Source of the DNA: Clostridia bacterium
Lineage (GTDB): Bacteria; Bacillota; Clostridia; Oscillospirales; CAG-272
NCBI GenBank assembly: GCA_017517745.1
Contig: JAFWYJ010000033.1
Coordinates: forward strand, 1-50,827
DNA: 50,827 nucleotides
Direction: 5' to 3'
Position 1 is the stretch's first letter; every line of letters begins with the position of its first letter. Made by a program: the position numbers and the translations under genes. Shown here piece by piece: positions 1 to 8,527 of this stretch. Under the pieces are notes generated by a model. It saw nothing but the letters and a program-made list of their open reading frames with translations. It was not told the DNA's origin and did not search any database.

Positions 1-2
1 AA

Positions 3-758
3 CGCATGGATGCAGAGCTTGCCTTTGCAAAAGCGATTCAGCATTCCGCATTGCCGAGCGTTTTCCCCCCTTATCCCAATAGAAAAGAATTTGAAATCTA
101 CGCCACGATGCACACGGCAAAAGAGGTCGGCGGCGACTTCTACGATTTCTATTTCATTGACGATGACAACCTTGCATTCTTGATGGCAGACGTATCCGGC
201 AAGGGTATCCCTGCGGCAATGTTTATGATGCAATCCAAGACCATCATAAAGAGCTGTGCCGAGTCGGGCATGAGCGTTGAGCAGGTGTTCACCGTTGCAA
301 ATGAAAAGCTCTGCGAAGGTAACGATGCAGGTATGTTCGTTACCGCTTGGATGGGTATTCTGAACGTAAAGACCGGCAAGGTACTCTTTGCCAACGCAGG
401 TCACAATCCTCCCCTTGTAAAGCACGCAGACGGTACATACGAATACCTCAAAACCCGTGCAGGCTTTGTGCTTGCAGGTATGGAGGGTGTTCGCTACAGG
501 GGGAATGAGTTGGAGCTTGCACCCGGTGATGCGATTTATCTCTACACCGACGGTGTTACCGAAGCGACCGATCTGAACACAGAGCTTTACGGAGAAGATC
601 GCCTGCATACCGTTCTTGAAAAATATAAGAATGCAGCACCGCAGGTAATTTGTGATGAGGTCAAGCGTGATGTAGATGCCTTTGTTGGAGAAGCACCGCA
701 GTTTGATGATATTACAATGCTTGCTCTGAAATACAACGGACAGGAGGATGCACAGTGA
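3..758 (+). CDS. SpoIIE/RsbU-type PP2C serine phosphatase, 5' partial
   Basis: The C-terminal part of a PPM/SpoIIE-family protein phosphatase; the frame is open to the left edge, so the N-terminal sensor or linker is outside the window and the first ATG (position 6) is probably internal. The metal-binding motifs are visible: GGDFYD about 40 residues in, DVSGKGIPAAMFM around residue 62, GHNPP near 132, YTDGVTEA near 180 and FDDITML near 236. Family members dephosphorylate an anti-sigma-factor antagonist (STAS protein). The stop overlaps the GTG start of an RsbW-like kinase by 3 nt, so the two are translationally coupled and probably form a partner-switching module. The signal sensed and the sigma factor controlled cannot be told from here. 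Confidence 0.9.
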   Translation, partial: RMDAELAFAKAIQHSALPSVFPPYPNRKEFEIYATMHTAKEVGGDFYDFYFIDDDNLAFLMADVSGKGIPAAMFMMQSKTIIKSCAESGMSVEQVFTVANEKLCEGNDAGMFVTAWMGILNVKTGKVLFANAGHNPPLVKHADGTYEYLKTRAGFVLAGMEGVRYRGNELELAPGDAIYLYTDGVTEATDLNTELYGEDRLHTVLEKYKNAAPQVICDEVKRDVDAFVGEAPQFDDITMLALKYNGQEDAQ

Positions 759-1165
759 AAGAATTGACGGTAGAAGCGAAGACCACAAACATTGAAGCAG
801 TAACGAACTTTGTGAACGAGCAGCTTGAAGCTCTTGATTGCCCGATGAAAGCGCAGATGCAGATCGACATTGCCATCGACGAGCTTTTCGGCAATATCGC
901 ACACTACGCATACAATCCCGATGTAGGAGAAGCGACCGTTCGCGTGGAGGTTACCGAAGATCCTCTTGCCGTGGTAATCACCTTTATTGATAACGGTGTA
1001 CCTTATGATCCCCTTGCAAAAGCCGATCCCGACACAACGCTTTCCGCAGAAGAAAGAGAGATCGGTGGCTTAGGTATTTATATGGTGAAGAAGTCAATGG
1101 ACGATATCACTTACGAATACAAGGACGGACAGAATATCCTCGCAATCAAGAAAAACTTGCAATAA
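755..1165 (+). CDS. RsbW-like anti-sigma regulatory factor (serine kinase, HATPase_c)
   Basis: A 136-residue GHKL ATPase of the RsbW/SpoIIAB type, which would phosphorylate an antagonist protein and/or bind a sigma factor. The N-box is at residues 42-53 (DELFGNIAHYAY), the G1-type motif DNGVPYDP near residue 79, and a GGLGIYMVK G2-like loop near residue 105. It starts at GTG inside the end of the upstream phosphatase gene, so the pair is co-translated. No STAS antagonist or sigma-factor gene lies next to it in this window; one may be upstream of the edge. Confidence 0.88.
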   Translation: MKELTVEAKTTNIEAVTNFVNEQLEALDCPMKAQMQIDIAIDELFGNIAHYAYNPDVGEATVRVEVTEDPLAVVITFIDNGVPYDPLAKADPDTTLSAEEREIGGLGIYMVKKSMDDITYEYKDGQNILAIKKNLQ

Positions 1166-1247
1166 AAAATCTTGAATCTAACCTTTTGCACTTTGCGGTG
1201 TATAAACAAATGCAGAATGCAAAGTGCAAAATGCAAAATTAATAATT
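1166..1247. repeat. Imperfect heptamer repeat at a gene-truncation junction
   Basis: Several copies of a unit close to AATGCAA / AGTGCAA lie at about 1205-1240 (for example ATGCAGAATGCAAAGTGCAA), directly before the SPASM-domain fragment. There is no promoter or Shine-Dalgarno site for the fragment here. It looks like low-complexity filler at the border of a deletion or insertion. Confidence 0.55.
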
Positions 1248-1556
1248 TATTACGAGGCAAGGAATGATATTCTCGGCAATGTCAAGGAGTATGGACTTCA
1301 ACCGCTACTTCAGATGGGCAAGTATCTCGCGGAGGTCTGTGCCACGGTTGGTGAGCTTGCCGAGGTCAATGAAGAATGCAGAAATTGCCCCTATTTCAAG
1401 TATTGCGCCTCCGGATGCCGTGCGGTTGCTCTGACTCTGACGGGCGACAAAATGGGCGTGGATCTTTCCAAATGCCTGTTCTTCAAAAAAGGTTATTACG
1501 AAAAGGTTGTACGCACGATGGGCGACTTTAGAAACAATACGCCGATCAATGTGTAA
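1248..1556 (+). pseudogene. C-terminal SPASM-domain fragment of a radical SAM protein
   Basis: About 100 residues that match only the auxiliary-cluster (SPASM) end of anaerobic-sulfatase-maturase-type radical SAM enzymes: ECRNCPYFKYCASGCRA followed by a further Cys (DLSKC) about 20 residues later. The catalytic CxxxCxxC radical SAM half is missing. An in-frame ATG exists at 1224, but it lies in the low-complexity repeat and has no ribosome-binding site, so I treat this as the remnant of a larger gene whose 5' part was lost. It ends 8 nt before the Shine-Dalgarno site region of the next gene. Confidence 0.72.
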
Positions 1557-1566
1557 AAGGAGTATT

Positions 1567-3231
1567 ATGAAAAGAAAATTTTTAAGTATCGTTTTGTGTC
1601 TTTCGATGCTTCTGTCGCTTCTGACACTTGCATCCTGCTCGGATAAAAACAATCCTACCGATGGCTCGGGAACAAATCCCCCTGCGGATAAAGCCGCGTC
1701 TATTGCGATCCTCTATGAAAACGACGTGCATTGTGCCGTGGAGGGGTATTCCAAGCTTGCGGCGATGAAAGCCGAGCTGAAAGGGGTCTATGACCACGTG
1801 GGCGTTGTTTCCTCGGGTGACTTTGTGCAGGGTGGCACTTTGGGTGCTGTTTCCAAGGGTGAGTACATCATAAACCTTATGAACAAGGTGGGCTATGATG
1901 CCATCGCGCTCGGCAACCACGAATTTGACTATCAGCTTGCGCGTCTTGTGGAGCTGAACAACCTCTCAAACACCAAGTTTCTCTCCTGTAACTTTGCAAA
2001 AATTGGCGAGGATAAGGCGTACTTTGATTCCTATACCATCGTATCCTACGGTGACGTGGAGATTGCCTACATCGGCATCACCACACCCTCTACCATCAGC
2101 TCGTCAAATCCCGCACAGTTCAAAAACGAGGACGGCGAGATTATATACACATTCAACGAAGCAGATATGTATAGCCTCGTTCAAGCAAACATTGATGCTG
2201 CCGAGAAAGCAGGCGCGGATTACGTGATCGCGCTCTCGCACGTTGGCTATGACGAGTCAGATGAGTTGTTTGATATCACCGATATCATCGAAAATACCGA
2301 CGGATTTGATGTAGTTCTCGATGCACACGCGCATCTTGTCATCGAAAACAAAACCATCAAAGACAAGAGTGGCGACGACGTTCTGCTTTCCTCTACGGGA
2401 ACGAAATTTGAGTACATCGGCAAGCTCACCATCACCGAGGACGGACCCCATACCGAGCTTGTAGAAACCGCTACATACGAAAAGAACGATGCGACCGTGG
2501 ATGCGTACCTTGCCGAAATCAATGAGAGCTACGCAGAGCTTGGCAACCGTGTGATCGGTCAAAGCACTGTCACGCTGAACGACTACGACGGCGATACTCG
2601 ACTTGTCAGAAATAGTGAAACCGCCCTCGGCAATCTTTGCTCGGATGCACTTCGTGTGATGACGGGAGCTGACGTGTCATTTGTCAACGGCGGCGGCTTG
2701 CGTGCACCAATCGAAGCAGGTGATGTCACCTTCAACGATATTTTCTCGGTGTTCCCGTATAACAATCAAGTCGTAACGGTTGAGATCACAGGGCAAATGC
2801 TTCTCGATATGTTAGAGATGGGCGTGATGAATTACCCCGAAGAAAACGGCTCATTCCCAAGTATGTCGGGCGTGACCTTCTCGCTGAATACGGCGATCCC
2901 CACATCCGTCAAGACCGATGAAAACGGCTTCTTCACGGGCGTGGACGGTGACTACCGTGTGTACGGTGTCAAAGTGCTTGACAAGGAAAGCGGCGAATAC
3001 CGTGATCTTGATCTTAACAAGAAATACGTTCTCGCAGGCTTCAACTATCATTTGCTCTCGCAAGGCGACGGAATGGCAATGTTCAAGGATGCCAAACTCA
3101 CCCAAGCCGAGGGAACGCTTGACATCGAGCTTCTTGAAAACTACATTGTGGATCACCTCGGCGGCACCATTGGTGAGGAATATGCACAGCCGCAAGGAAG
3201 AATTACCTTTACCGAGGGATATGCTCAATAA
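1567..3231 (+). CDS. 5'-nucleotidase/UshA-family lipoprotein
   Basis: A 554-residue secreted metallophosphatase. A signal peptide with lipobox LASC (residues 21-24) predicts a lipid-anchored extracellular protein, followed by a short Gly/Pro/Asp linker. The N-terminal calcineurin-like domain shows YENDVHC (residues 50-56), GDFVQGG, LGNHEFDY, SHVGYDES and DAHAHL, the usual dinuclear-metal ligands (the first is ENDVH rather than the common TNDxHG). The C-terminal 5'-nucleotidase domain contains NGGGLRAPI and FPYNN-type substrate motifs. The ATG at 1567 follows AAAGGAG; a longer frame from 1507 lacks this support. Family members hydrolyse extracellular nucleotides or UDP-sugars; exact substrate unknown. 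Confidence 0.93.
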   Translation: MKRKFLSIVLCLSMLLSLLTLASCSDKNNPTDGSGTNPPADKAASIAILYENDVHCAVEGYSKLAAMKAELKGVYDHVGVVSSGDFVQGGTLGAVSKGEYIINLMNKVGYDAIALGNHEFDYQLARLVELNNLSNTKFLSCNFAKIGEDKAYFDSYTIVSYGDVEIAYIGITTPSTISSSNPAQFKNEDGEIIYTFNEADMYSLVQANIDAAEKAGADYVIALSHVGYDESDELFDITDIIENTDGFDVVLDAHAHLVIENKTIKDKSGDDVLLSSTGTKFEYIGKLTITEDGPHTELVETATYEKNDATVDAYLAEINESYAELGNRVIGQSTVTLNDYDGDTRLVRNSETALGNLCSDALRVMTGADVSFVNGGGLRAPIEAGDVTFNDIFSVFPYNNQVVTVEITGQMLLDMLEMGVMNYPEENGSFPSMSGVTFSLNTAIPTSVKTDENGFFTGVDGDYRVYGVKVLDKESGEYRDLDLNKKYVLAGFNYHLLSQGDGMAMFKDAKLTQAEGTLDIELLENYIVDHLGGTIGEEYAQPQGRITFTEGYAQ

Positions 3232-3262
3232 ACAAACGAAACTATAAGTAAGCAGGCGAAAT

Positions 3263-3493
3263 ATGAGGCAGGTACTAATCATCAATCAAAAAATTGAGGA
3301 AGCAGAGGAAATAGCGCATAATCTTGGAGAAACAAAAGCAGAAATCACTTGCATTGCATACTGTTATATGATTGGAAAGATGGATTTCGGTCGAAACAGT
3401 CCAATTATCAAAATGTCGAATTATTTCGGAGAAGACTTCCCATTTACTTTAAGTGAATATAGATGCTCGCGCTTGTTTAATTTATTTTTGTAA
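3263..3493 (+). CDS. Small hypothetical protein, possibly a remnant
   Basis: A 76-residue frame with no family I recognise. It starts at ATG 3263 after a weak purine-rich stretch. It is a little Cys/Tyr-rich in the middle (CIAYCYMIG) and otherwise featureless, with no signal peptide or membrane segment. It sits at the left edge of the AT-rich accessory stretch and may be the broken end of a larger gene. Low confidence that it is expressed. Confidence 0.25.
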   Translation: MRQVLIINQKIEEAEEIAHNLGETKAEITCIAYCYMIGKMDFGRNSPIIKMSNYFGEDFPFTLSEYRCSRLFNLFL

Positions 3494-3761
3494 TAGATAT
3501 ACTATTAAACAATTTGATTTTATATTAATGGTCAAAGCATATTAAGTTTCGTAGTAAAAAATTGCAAACAACTTTTGAATTTATCCACAAGCCTATGTAC
3601 AAAAGCCGCAAAACACGATATAATGCATTCAGCAAACTCTAAAACGATGTGTTCAGCGAACAGGATTTTGCAAAGCTTATATGACAAAAAGGTCTTACAT
3701 TGCAAGACTTTTTGGAAAATGTCGAAAAAGAGTCTGCTCTTCCCTATGCACCGGCTGCACA

Positions 3762-3851
3762 GAAATGATGGGACTCATCGGCGCAGGTAACAACCCCATG
3801 GTTGGTATGACCGTTGCCGTTGCTATTGCGATCGAAGAGGCAAGCAAATAA
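3762..3851 (+). pseudogene. 3'-end remnant of a GGGtGRT-like gene, copy 1
   Basis: Thirty codons reading EMMGLIGAGNNPMVGMTVAV and then AIAIEEASK-stop. This matches the conserved C-terminus of the GGGtGRT protein family as I remember it. The frame can be followed upstream to an ATG at 3681, but the family match stops at 3762. In another frame, upstream sequence reads FSEQDFAKLI-stop-QKGLTLQDFLENVEK, so the upstream part is either degenerate or unrelated. The tail is followed by an intrinsic terminator (3922-3968). Two further copies of this tail occur at 7052 and 8528. Confidence 0.6.
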
Positions 3852-3921
3852 GTCAGACGCCACAAGACTTTTTCAAATTCTTGTAGCATCTGAAACTTGT
3901 AAAAACAAGTAAATAAAGATT

Positions 3922-3968
3922 AGACACATCATTTTGGGAAAACCCAGCATGATGTGTCTAATTTTTTA
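3922..3968 (+). terminator. Intrinsic terminator after tail copy 1
   Basis: A perfect 11-bp stem (AGACACATCAT / ATGATGTGTCT) with an inner GGG-AAAA-CCC helix, followed by AATTTTTT. The stem shares ACACATCA with the terminator that follows tail copy 3. Confidence 0.8.
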
Positions 3969-3989
3969 TGCTGATTTTGCGAGGTGGAA

Positions 3990-4274
3990 ATGATGAAAAA
4001 GATGACGATGGATGTAGCTGATTCGATGACTTTTGAGAAGGCTTTTGAGAAATATCTTGACAATTGCAGAGTGCGAAATCTGCGTGAAGGCAGTATATAT
4101 TCACGATATCTTAACCTATCATCCCCAAAGAATATTACTTGTTTCGCTTACGCTTCGCAAGTACCGCCCCCACTCTTGGGGGCTATATCCCCAAAATTCA
4201 CATCTCCCGTTGGTCGATATGAATCTTGGAAAAGATTTTGTATATTATATTTGAAAGCATTTGAAGCAAAATAA
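3990..4274 (+). pseudogene. Truncated tyrosine recombinase (integrase) N-terminal fragment
   Basis: The first 37 or so residues (TFEKAFEKYLDNCRVRNLREG) resemble the SAM-like core-binding domain of phage/transposon tyrosine integrases. After that the reading frame runs into unrelated low-complexity sequence and stops; the catalytic R..HxxR..Y domain is absent. A GTG at 3984 or ATG at 3990, preceded by GAGGTGG, could serve as start. An integrase stub immediately after a duplicated gene 3' end suggests past site-specific integration here. Confidence 0.5.
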
Positions 4275-4307
4275 AAGTTTTAGCAAAAGTATTTTGTTGG
4301 GTGGGTA

Positions 4308-6902
4308 TCATTCTTTAGCCTTAATAATGCTCATTGGTTTGATCATTTTGATCTTCACCATAGGCACAATCAATGAAAGCAGTGCCAACAAAAACACCGC
4401 CAAGCAATTCACAAGCACCACATTGGGCTGATAACTTAAAAGATCAAAATCAATTATAATATGCGATCCAACAATTTTCTCTATTGATCCAATCAATACG
4501 ACATTGGCCCAATCAATAAAAAAGTAATATCCAATCGTTGCCAATAAACTTGTGAACACGGCAATCATTATAGTTTGAAGTCCAAAAATCCAACCAACCA
4601 TCATGTTTTTCATCCCCAAGGCCTTCAAAATACCGATCTCATACAACTTGCTTTTAATCGTTTGTGTTAAAAAACGCATCAAAATCAAAACGATCCCAAT
4701 ACAAAGAAAAATGGATACCCAGCGAAAAATCGGGATAAAAGCGTCCACCACTTTCGTCATCGTGTAAATGCCCTCCAGGTTTTGTGATTGACCAACAAAT
4801 CCCATTTCACTTGCCAGATCGAAAATTCCAAACACTCCACTCAAATCATCGAAATACAATCCTTGAACCGTAACCGCGTGCTCGGCATATTTCGAATACA
4901 AATCTTCGGAAAGAACCATTGCTCCTGCAATATCCGCAGATATAGCCTTTATGTGAACCGTGGATGAAAACAGACAGTGTTCTTTTAAAAGATCATACAT
5001 TCTGTAAACCGCAATTTCCATATCATGAGGAACGAAGGTGTCACAATCAGTTCGAGTATAATCAGTTTCAAAATAAGCGTTGTAAGCCTCCAAACTCAAC
5101 ACAACCTCTGCCGGTCCAAGCCCAAATTGATTGTGAAGATCCTTAATACCATAGTGTCCGTTCGTCGCAGAATATTTTCGATCTCCATTGACATACGTAC
5201 GGAAGGTCCAAACAATATCTACGTCATCGCTATTCTCATAATCATAAACGTAATTGGGATTGAATGTATAGGAATATCCTAATTTATCGTACACATCAAA
5301 AACGAAATCTTCAAATTGTGACTTTCGCATCAGTTTGGCAAAATCCGTCCCGGAATAGAACAAGGCACGATCAAAAAGCTCTCCATATTCTTCTTTATAG
5401 CCCGTGTAGATAATTCCGTTAATATATGTCCGAACCGTTTTATAAGGCACACCAAACATATGTGCCCCCAACAAATCCTCATATGTAATATTCGAATCAT
5501 AACACGTGGCAATGATAGAATCCGCAACATAATCAGTAATCAAAACTCCGATCGGATTTTCTTCATCTGCCTTGGCAAGATAGGTTATCTCTTCTCCGAA
5601 TTTTCTTTGCAAATATCCTTCATCCACGATCATGGTGCCAAGCGTTTCCGTGATATAAATCGATTGTTGGAAATATGGGTAAACTCTTCCAAGTGCATTA
5701 TGTCCCGATGTAACAGCCACCGTTGGGTTGTAGATGGGATAGATCGTTCCATTAAATCCAGTTTGTTCAAAAGCTGCAATATCGTCCCCCGTCACAACGC
5801 CCCGAAAATCCGAATCAAACGAAACCTCTTTGAGGGGATACTTTGAAAGCACAAGAGAAGAGTGGTTCTTTTGATTGATTTCATCTTGAATCACATTGTT
5901 TGCATCAAAGCTAACGACTGTTTGTGAAAAGAGCATAATCAACATAATGGCTGCAACCATAAAAATAGATGCCACAATGCCAACCATCTTCCGCTTCAAA
6001 AAAATCCAGGACAGGCGCATCAGCCGACCAAAAGACAAACCACTATTTTCAAATTCGCGTTCTTTTTCTATGATTCCAATATCAATTTTGGTATCAATAT
6101 ATCGACCGTTCTTTTTTATAATTTTCTTTGTTCGGTGAGAATTTAGAAAATCAATATCACCATCATTCAACGCCATTCCTTCAGGATAGATCAAATGATC
6201 ATCCACAAATTCCAATGTCTCGGGAAATGACGGGTTTTTAGAGCGATCCGAAACGATCTCTCCCTCTGAAAGTTCAATGATGCGATCCGCAAAATAAGCA
6301 GCATTTTCCAAATCATGAGATACAACCAACACCAAACATTCTTTGGAAAGGGCCTTGAACAAATCAAAGATGGAACGCCCAAGTTCAGAATCCAGATTCC
6401 CGGTAGGCTCATCGGCTAAAATGAGCTTCGGATTCTTTACAAGAGCACGTGCAATGGATACGCGTTGCCGCTCACCGCCGGAAAGCTCACGAGGATATCG
6501 ATCTTCAAAGCCCGTAAGTCCAACCTTCTCAAGAGCTCGTTCAATTTTATCCGAATATTTTGTTTTGCATAAATCCAGAGATAATGCAATGTTTTCGGAA
6601 ACCGTCATCTCATCAATTAAATAGCAATCCTGAAAAACAAAGCCGATGTGCGCACTTCTATAATCGCAAAAATCGCGCTCCTTTATTTGGGACAAACGCT
6701 TTCCATCCACATTGATTTCACCGCTTGTAAGACAATCGAGTCCACCGATTAGATTCAAAAATGTAGATTTTCCACTCCCGCTTTTTCCACAAATAAAAAC
6801 CAAACCTCTATCCGGCAAATCCAGGTTAATATTCTTTAAAGCGTGACATTTTTTGCTCTTGGTAGAACCATAAATTTTGTTTAAGTTTTGAATTTTAATC
6901 AC
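4308..6902 (-). CDS. ABC transporter, fused ATPase and FtsX/MacB-type permease
   Basis: An 864-residue single-chain ABC protein. Residues 1 to about 220 form a LolD/MacB-type ATPase: Walker [10 protein letters not shown] near residue 40, signature LSGGERQR, Walker [15 protein letters not shown] and the H-loop VVSHD. A membrane segment near residue 305 is followed by a large extracytoplasmic domain and three C-terminal membrane helices ending in an FtsX permease domain. Such mechanotransmission exporters handle peptides, lipoproteins or antibiotics. I place the start at GTG 6902, behind CGGAG; the ATG at 6965 lies inside the -10 box. It sits between two copies of the duplicated gene tail in AT-rich DNA unlike the flanks, suggesting transfer. 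No two-component system is adjacent. Confidence 0.9.
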   Translation of the reverse strand: MIKIQNLNKIYGSTKSKKCHALKNINLDLPDRGLVFICGKSGSGKSTFLNLIGGLDCLTSGEINVDGKRLSQIKERDFCDYRSAHIGFVFQDCYLIDEMTVSENIALSLDLCKTKYSDKIERALEKVGLTGFEDRYPRELSGGERQRVSIARALVKNPKLILADEPTGNLDSELGRSIFDLFKALSKECLVLVVSHDLENAAYFADRIIELSEGEIVSDRSKNPSFPETLEFVDDHLIYPEGMALNDGDIDFLNSHRTKKIIKKNGRYIDTKIDIGIIEKEREFENSGLSFGRLMRLSWIFLKRKMVGIVASIFMVAAIMLIMLFSQTVVSFDANNVIQDEINQKNHSSLVLSKYPLKEVSFDSDFRGVVTGDDIAAFEQTGFNGTIYPIYNPTVAVTSGHNALGRVYPYFQQSIYITETLGTMIVDEGYLQRKFGEEITYLAKADEENPIGVLITDYVADSIIATCYDSNITYEDLLGAHMFGVPYKTVRTYINGIIYTGYKEEYGELFDRALFYSGTDFAKLMRKSQFEDFVFDVYDKLGYSYTFNPNYVYDYENSDDVDIVWTFRTYVNGDRKYSATNGHYGIKDLHNQFGLGPAEVVLSLEAYNAYFETDYTRTDCDTFVPHDMEIAVYRMYDLLKEHCLFSSTVHIKAISADIAGAMVLSEDLYSKYAEHAVTVQGLYFDDLSGVFGIFDLASEMGFVGQSQNLEGIYTMTKVVDAFIPIFRWVSIFLCIGIVLILMRFLTQTIKSKLYEIGILKALGMKNMMVGWIFGLQTIMIAVFTSLLATIGYYFFIDWANVVLIGSIEKIVGSHIIIDFDLLSYQPNVVLVNCLAVFLLALLSLIVPMVKIKMIKPMSIIKAKE

Positions 6903-6963
6903 TTTCTCATCTCCGACAAAAAAACGATCCGGACAAAAGTCCGCAATAACTTTATTGAACACC

Positions 6964-6992
6964 ATTATATCACAAAAACTAACAACTGTAAA
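6964..6992 (-). promoter_or_regulatory. Sigma-A promoter of the ABC transporter
   Basis: On the minus strand TTTACA, 17 bp, TATAAT. It rules out the upstream ATG at 6965, which overlaps the -10 box. A short CGGAC-TTTT-GTCCG hairpin and a T-run lie in the leader before the GTG start. Confidence 0.8.
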
Positions 6993-7051
6993 CCCTAAAG
7001 TCGGTGAAAATTCAATAAAAGTTCAACCAAATTAAAATTTCACAACACAGC

Positions 7052-7111
7052 CCCCCATGGTTGGGTATGACCGTTGCGGTTGCAGTTGCGATTGAAGAGG
7101 CAAGCAAGTAA
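7052..7111 (+). pseudogene. 3'-end remnant of the same GGGtGRT-like gene, copy 2
   Basis: MTVAVAVAIEEASK-stop is encoded at 7067-7111, preceded by CCCATGGTTGGG with one extra G relative to copy 1, which shifts the frame. The segment 6993-7372 has no gene: besides this tail it holds a G/C-rich hairpin repeat (7141-7200) and the terminator of the SHOCT gene. Confidence 0.6.
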
Positions 7112-7140
7112 TTGAAAATTCTTTGACAAGGTAAAAGACC

Positions 7141-7200
7141 TTGGAGAGGGGGGGTTCTTGCAAGAAGCCCCCCTCTCCAACCCTCTCCCCGCAAGAACCT
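7141..7200. repeat. Dispersed hairpin repeat, copy 1
   Basis: A 13-bp perfect stem (TTGGAGAGGGGGG / CCCCCCTCTCCAA) around a TTCTTGCAAGAA loop, followed by a C-rich tail ending in CAAGAACCTTT. Related copies with the same layout (G-run stem, CTTCTT/AAGAAG centre, C-run then CAAGAAC-TTT) are at 26389-26432 and, inverted, at 27367-27441. Confidence 0.7.
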
Positions 7201-7289
7201 TTCCAAACAGACACGCCCCAAGAACAACGGCTCAACACCGTCGTCCTCGGGGGCGTGCGCGCTTCGCGCGGTGATACAGGAGAGGATCA

Positions 7290-7330
7290 AAGGCAAAAAA
7301 TGAATACCGCCGCACCGATCGGTGCGGCGG
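7290..7330 (-). terminator. Terminator of the SHOCT membrane protein gene
   Basis: A 24-bp perfect palindrome (CCGCCGCACCGA and its complement, 7307-7330), followed on the minus strand by TATTCATTTTTT. It lies 42 nt past the stop codon of the minus-strand gene. Confidence 0.75.
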
Positions 7331-7372
7331 TGTTCCGTCATCCGATATTTCGGTCTACGGACGATTATGTAA

Positions 7373-8038
7373 TCAAAGACCAAGCAACTGCTTTTTCTTC
7401 GCATCAAACTCTTCTTGGGTAATAATCCCCTGATCTAAAAGGTTCTTCAGTTTAACAAGATCATCCATGCCATGGTTAGTTGTTTGGGAATCGCTTTCAA
7501 TTTTTGCTGTATTGTCTTGACGTTCATTAATCATTCTCGAAAGAACATTTCCAATTTCCTCATAATTGCCGATAAGAGCAAATTTTGTTAAGCCAGATGA
7601 AGTTGCAACTGCAATTGTTGACATAAAAGATCCTGTGGAATAGGCAGAAATCATATTTATGGGAAGAACCACCTCTTTACCAAAAAAAGTTTTTCCTCTA
7701 ACATTTTTATCAGTGACAGAAATTTCACATTTATAAAGCGTAAAAAAAACAATTAAAAAAATACATCCCAACACCAAACAAAGAAAAAATATGACAACAG
7801 ATGCCAGCGCTGATCCATCATCAACATATGCATCATCAAACGCTCTCTCAAAGCCATTTACCATTTCGGTGTTTTCTAATTTAACACCGTACATATAAAA
7901 GGAATTTGTTTCTTCTGTTTCAACAAGTAGTGAACTCATTAAAATTATAGATATGAGAAAGAACGCTCCCGCCCATATAAGAAGAATTCTTGCTACCTTT
8001 CTGTCCTGCTCACTTTTAATTAAAATTTTTTCGTCCAT
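7373..8038 (-). CDS. Two-helix membrane protein with C-terminal SHOCT domain
   Basis: A 221-residue protein. There is a hydrophobic helix near residues 16-36, an extracellular loop, a second helix near residues 75-100, then a PH-like cytoplasmic stretch and a C-terminal SHOCT domain (DLVKLKNLLDQGIITQEEFD...). SHOCT domains occur as oligomerisation or targeting tails in many membrane and phage-related proteins; function here unknown. The start is ATG 8038 behind GGAGG; an in-frame TTG at 8143 lies within the promoter. The 5' leader carries the shortened copy of the structured RNA element described at 26.6 and 30.3 kb. It is divergent from the XRE regulator. Confidence 0.75.
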   Translation of the reverse strand: MDEKILIKSEQDRKVARILLIWAGAFFLISIILMSSLLVETEETNSFYMYGVKLENTEMVNGFERAFDDAYVDDGSALASVVIFFLCLVLGCIFLIVFFTLYKCEISVTDKNVRGKTFFGKEVVLPINMISAYSTGSFMSTIAVATSSGLTKFALIGNYEEIGNVLSRMINERQDNTAKIESDSQTTNHGMDDLVKLKNLLDQGIITQEEFDAKKKQLLGL

Positions 8039-8050
8039 AACAACCTCCAA

Positions 8051-8100
8051 AAATAAAAACTGTGCCAACCGAAGTCCGCGCACCGAAAAACGCAAACCTC
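8051..8100 (-). ncRNA. Shortened copy of the conserved RNA leader (attenuator module)
   Basis: On the minus strand the leader reads AATCGAGGTTTGCGTTTTTC then GGTGCGCGGAC..., matching the 3' module of the two full-length copies (about 26762-26815 and 30222-30280). The hairpin GTGC...TTCG...GCAC at 8062-8083 is followed by TTTTTATTTTT (8051-8061) directly before the Shine-Dalgarno site. The large upstream junction domain of the other copies is missing, so transcription starts almost at the conserved segment. Confidence 0.6.
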
Positions 8101-8114
8101 GATTGTTTATCTTT

Positions 8115-8143
8115 ATTATATCACCTTTTTTTGATTTTGTCAA
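8115..8143 (-). promoter_or_regulatory. Consensus sigma-A promoter of the SHOCT gene
   Basis: Minus strand TTGACA, 17 bp, TATAAT: an exact consensus. The -35 box overlaps the left arm of an inverted repeat (8131-8165). Confidence 0.85.
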
Positions 8144-8165
8144 CCATTTTAATACACAAAATCAA
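8131..8165. promoter_or_regulatory. Candidate operator: 10-bp inverted repeat
   Basis: TTGATTTTGT (8131-8140) and ACAAAATCAA (8156-8165) are perfect inverted repeats 15 bp apart in the divergent intergenic region, covering the -35 box of the SHOCT gene. The adjacent XRE regulator is the obvious candidate to bind it (inference). Confidence 0.5.
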
Positions 8166-8216
8166 CCAATTTGATATGTCATTGTGGTAAACTAAATTCA
8201 AGCAGGAGGTGTGATT

Positions 8217-8513
8217 ATGGTTGATTTTGGGGACAGATTAAAAAAATTAAGACAGCAAGAAGGATTGTCTCAACAGCAATTGGCGGATAGGCTTAGAGTA
8301 ACCAAATCTGTGATTAGTTATTATGAGCTTCGTGAGCGCCATCCTTCTCCGGAGATGCTGATCAAATTATCATCTATATTTCATACTTCCACGGATTTCC
8401 TTTTAGGGCTTGAAAAAAACGGCGAATACGTAGATCTTTCAGGGCTTGACGAGGAAGATGTGATTACGATAAAACGTTTGATAACCTCTTTACGCAAGAA
8501 AAAATCCAAATAA
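8217..8513 (+). CDS. XRE-family HTH transcriptional regulator
   Basis: A 98-residue protein with an N-terminal Cro/C1-type helix-turn-helix (residues 4-60: LKKLRQQEGLSQQQLADRL, then TKSVISYYE as recognition helix) and a short acidic/basic C-terminus. ATG 8217 is preceded by AGGAGGT at good spacing. It is divergent from the SHOCT membrane protein and shares a 178-bp intergenic region with an inverted repeat that could be its operator. It ends just before tail copy 3 of the duplicated gene end. Confidence 0.88.
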   Translation: MVDFGDRLKKLRQQEGLSQQQLADRLRVTKSVISYYELRERHPSPEMLIKLSSIFHTSTDFLLGLEKNGEYVDLSGLDEEDVITIKRLITSLRKKKSK

Positions 8514-8527
8514 CCGTTCAACTGTGC

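Noticed and set aside
3581-3589. Perfect DnaA box TTATCCACA
   Set aside because: A single box in AT-rich remnants, without neighbours such as dnaA or further boxes; chance is likely.
3575-3790. 71-residue reading frame over tail copy 1
   Set aside because: It is out of frame with the recognisable tail and Cys/Arg-rich without homology; treated as chance.
6903-6965. ATG start of the ABC transporter at 6965
   Set aside because: It lies inside the TATAAT box of the only good promoter; the GTG at 6902 has a Shine-Dalgarno site.
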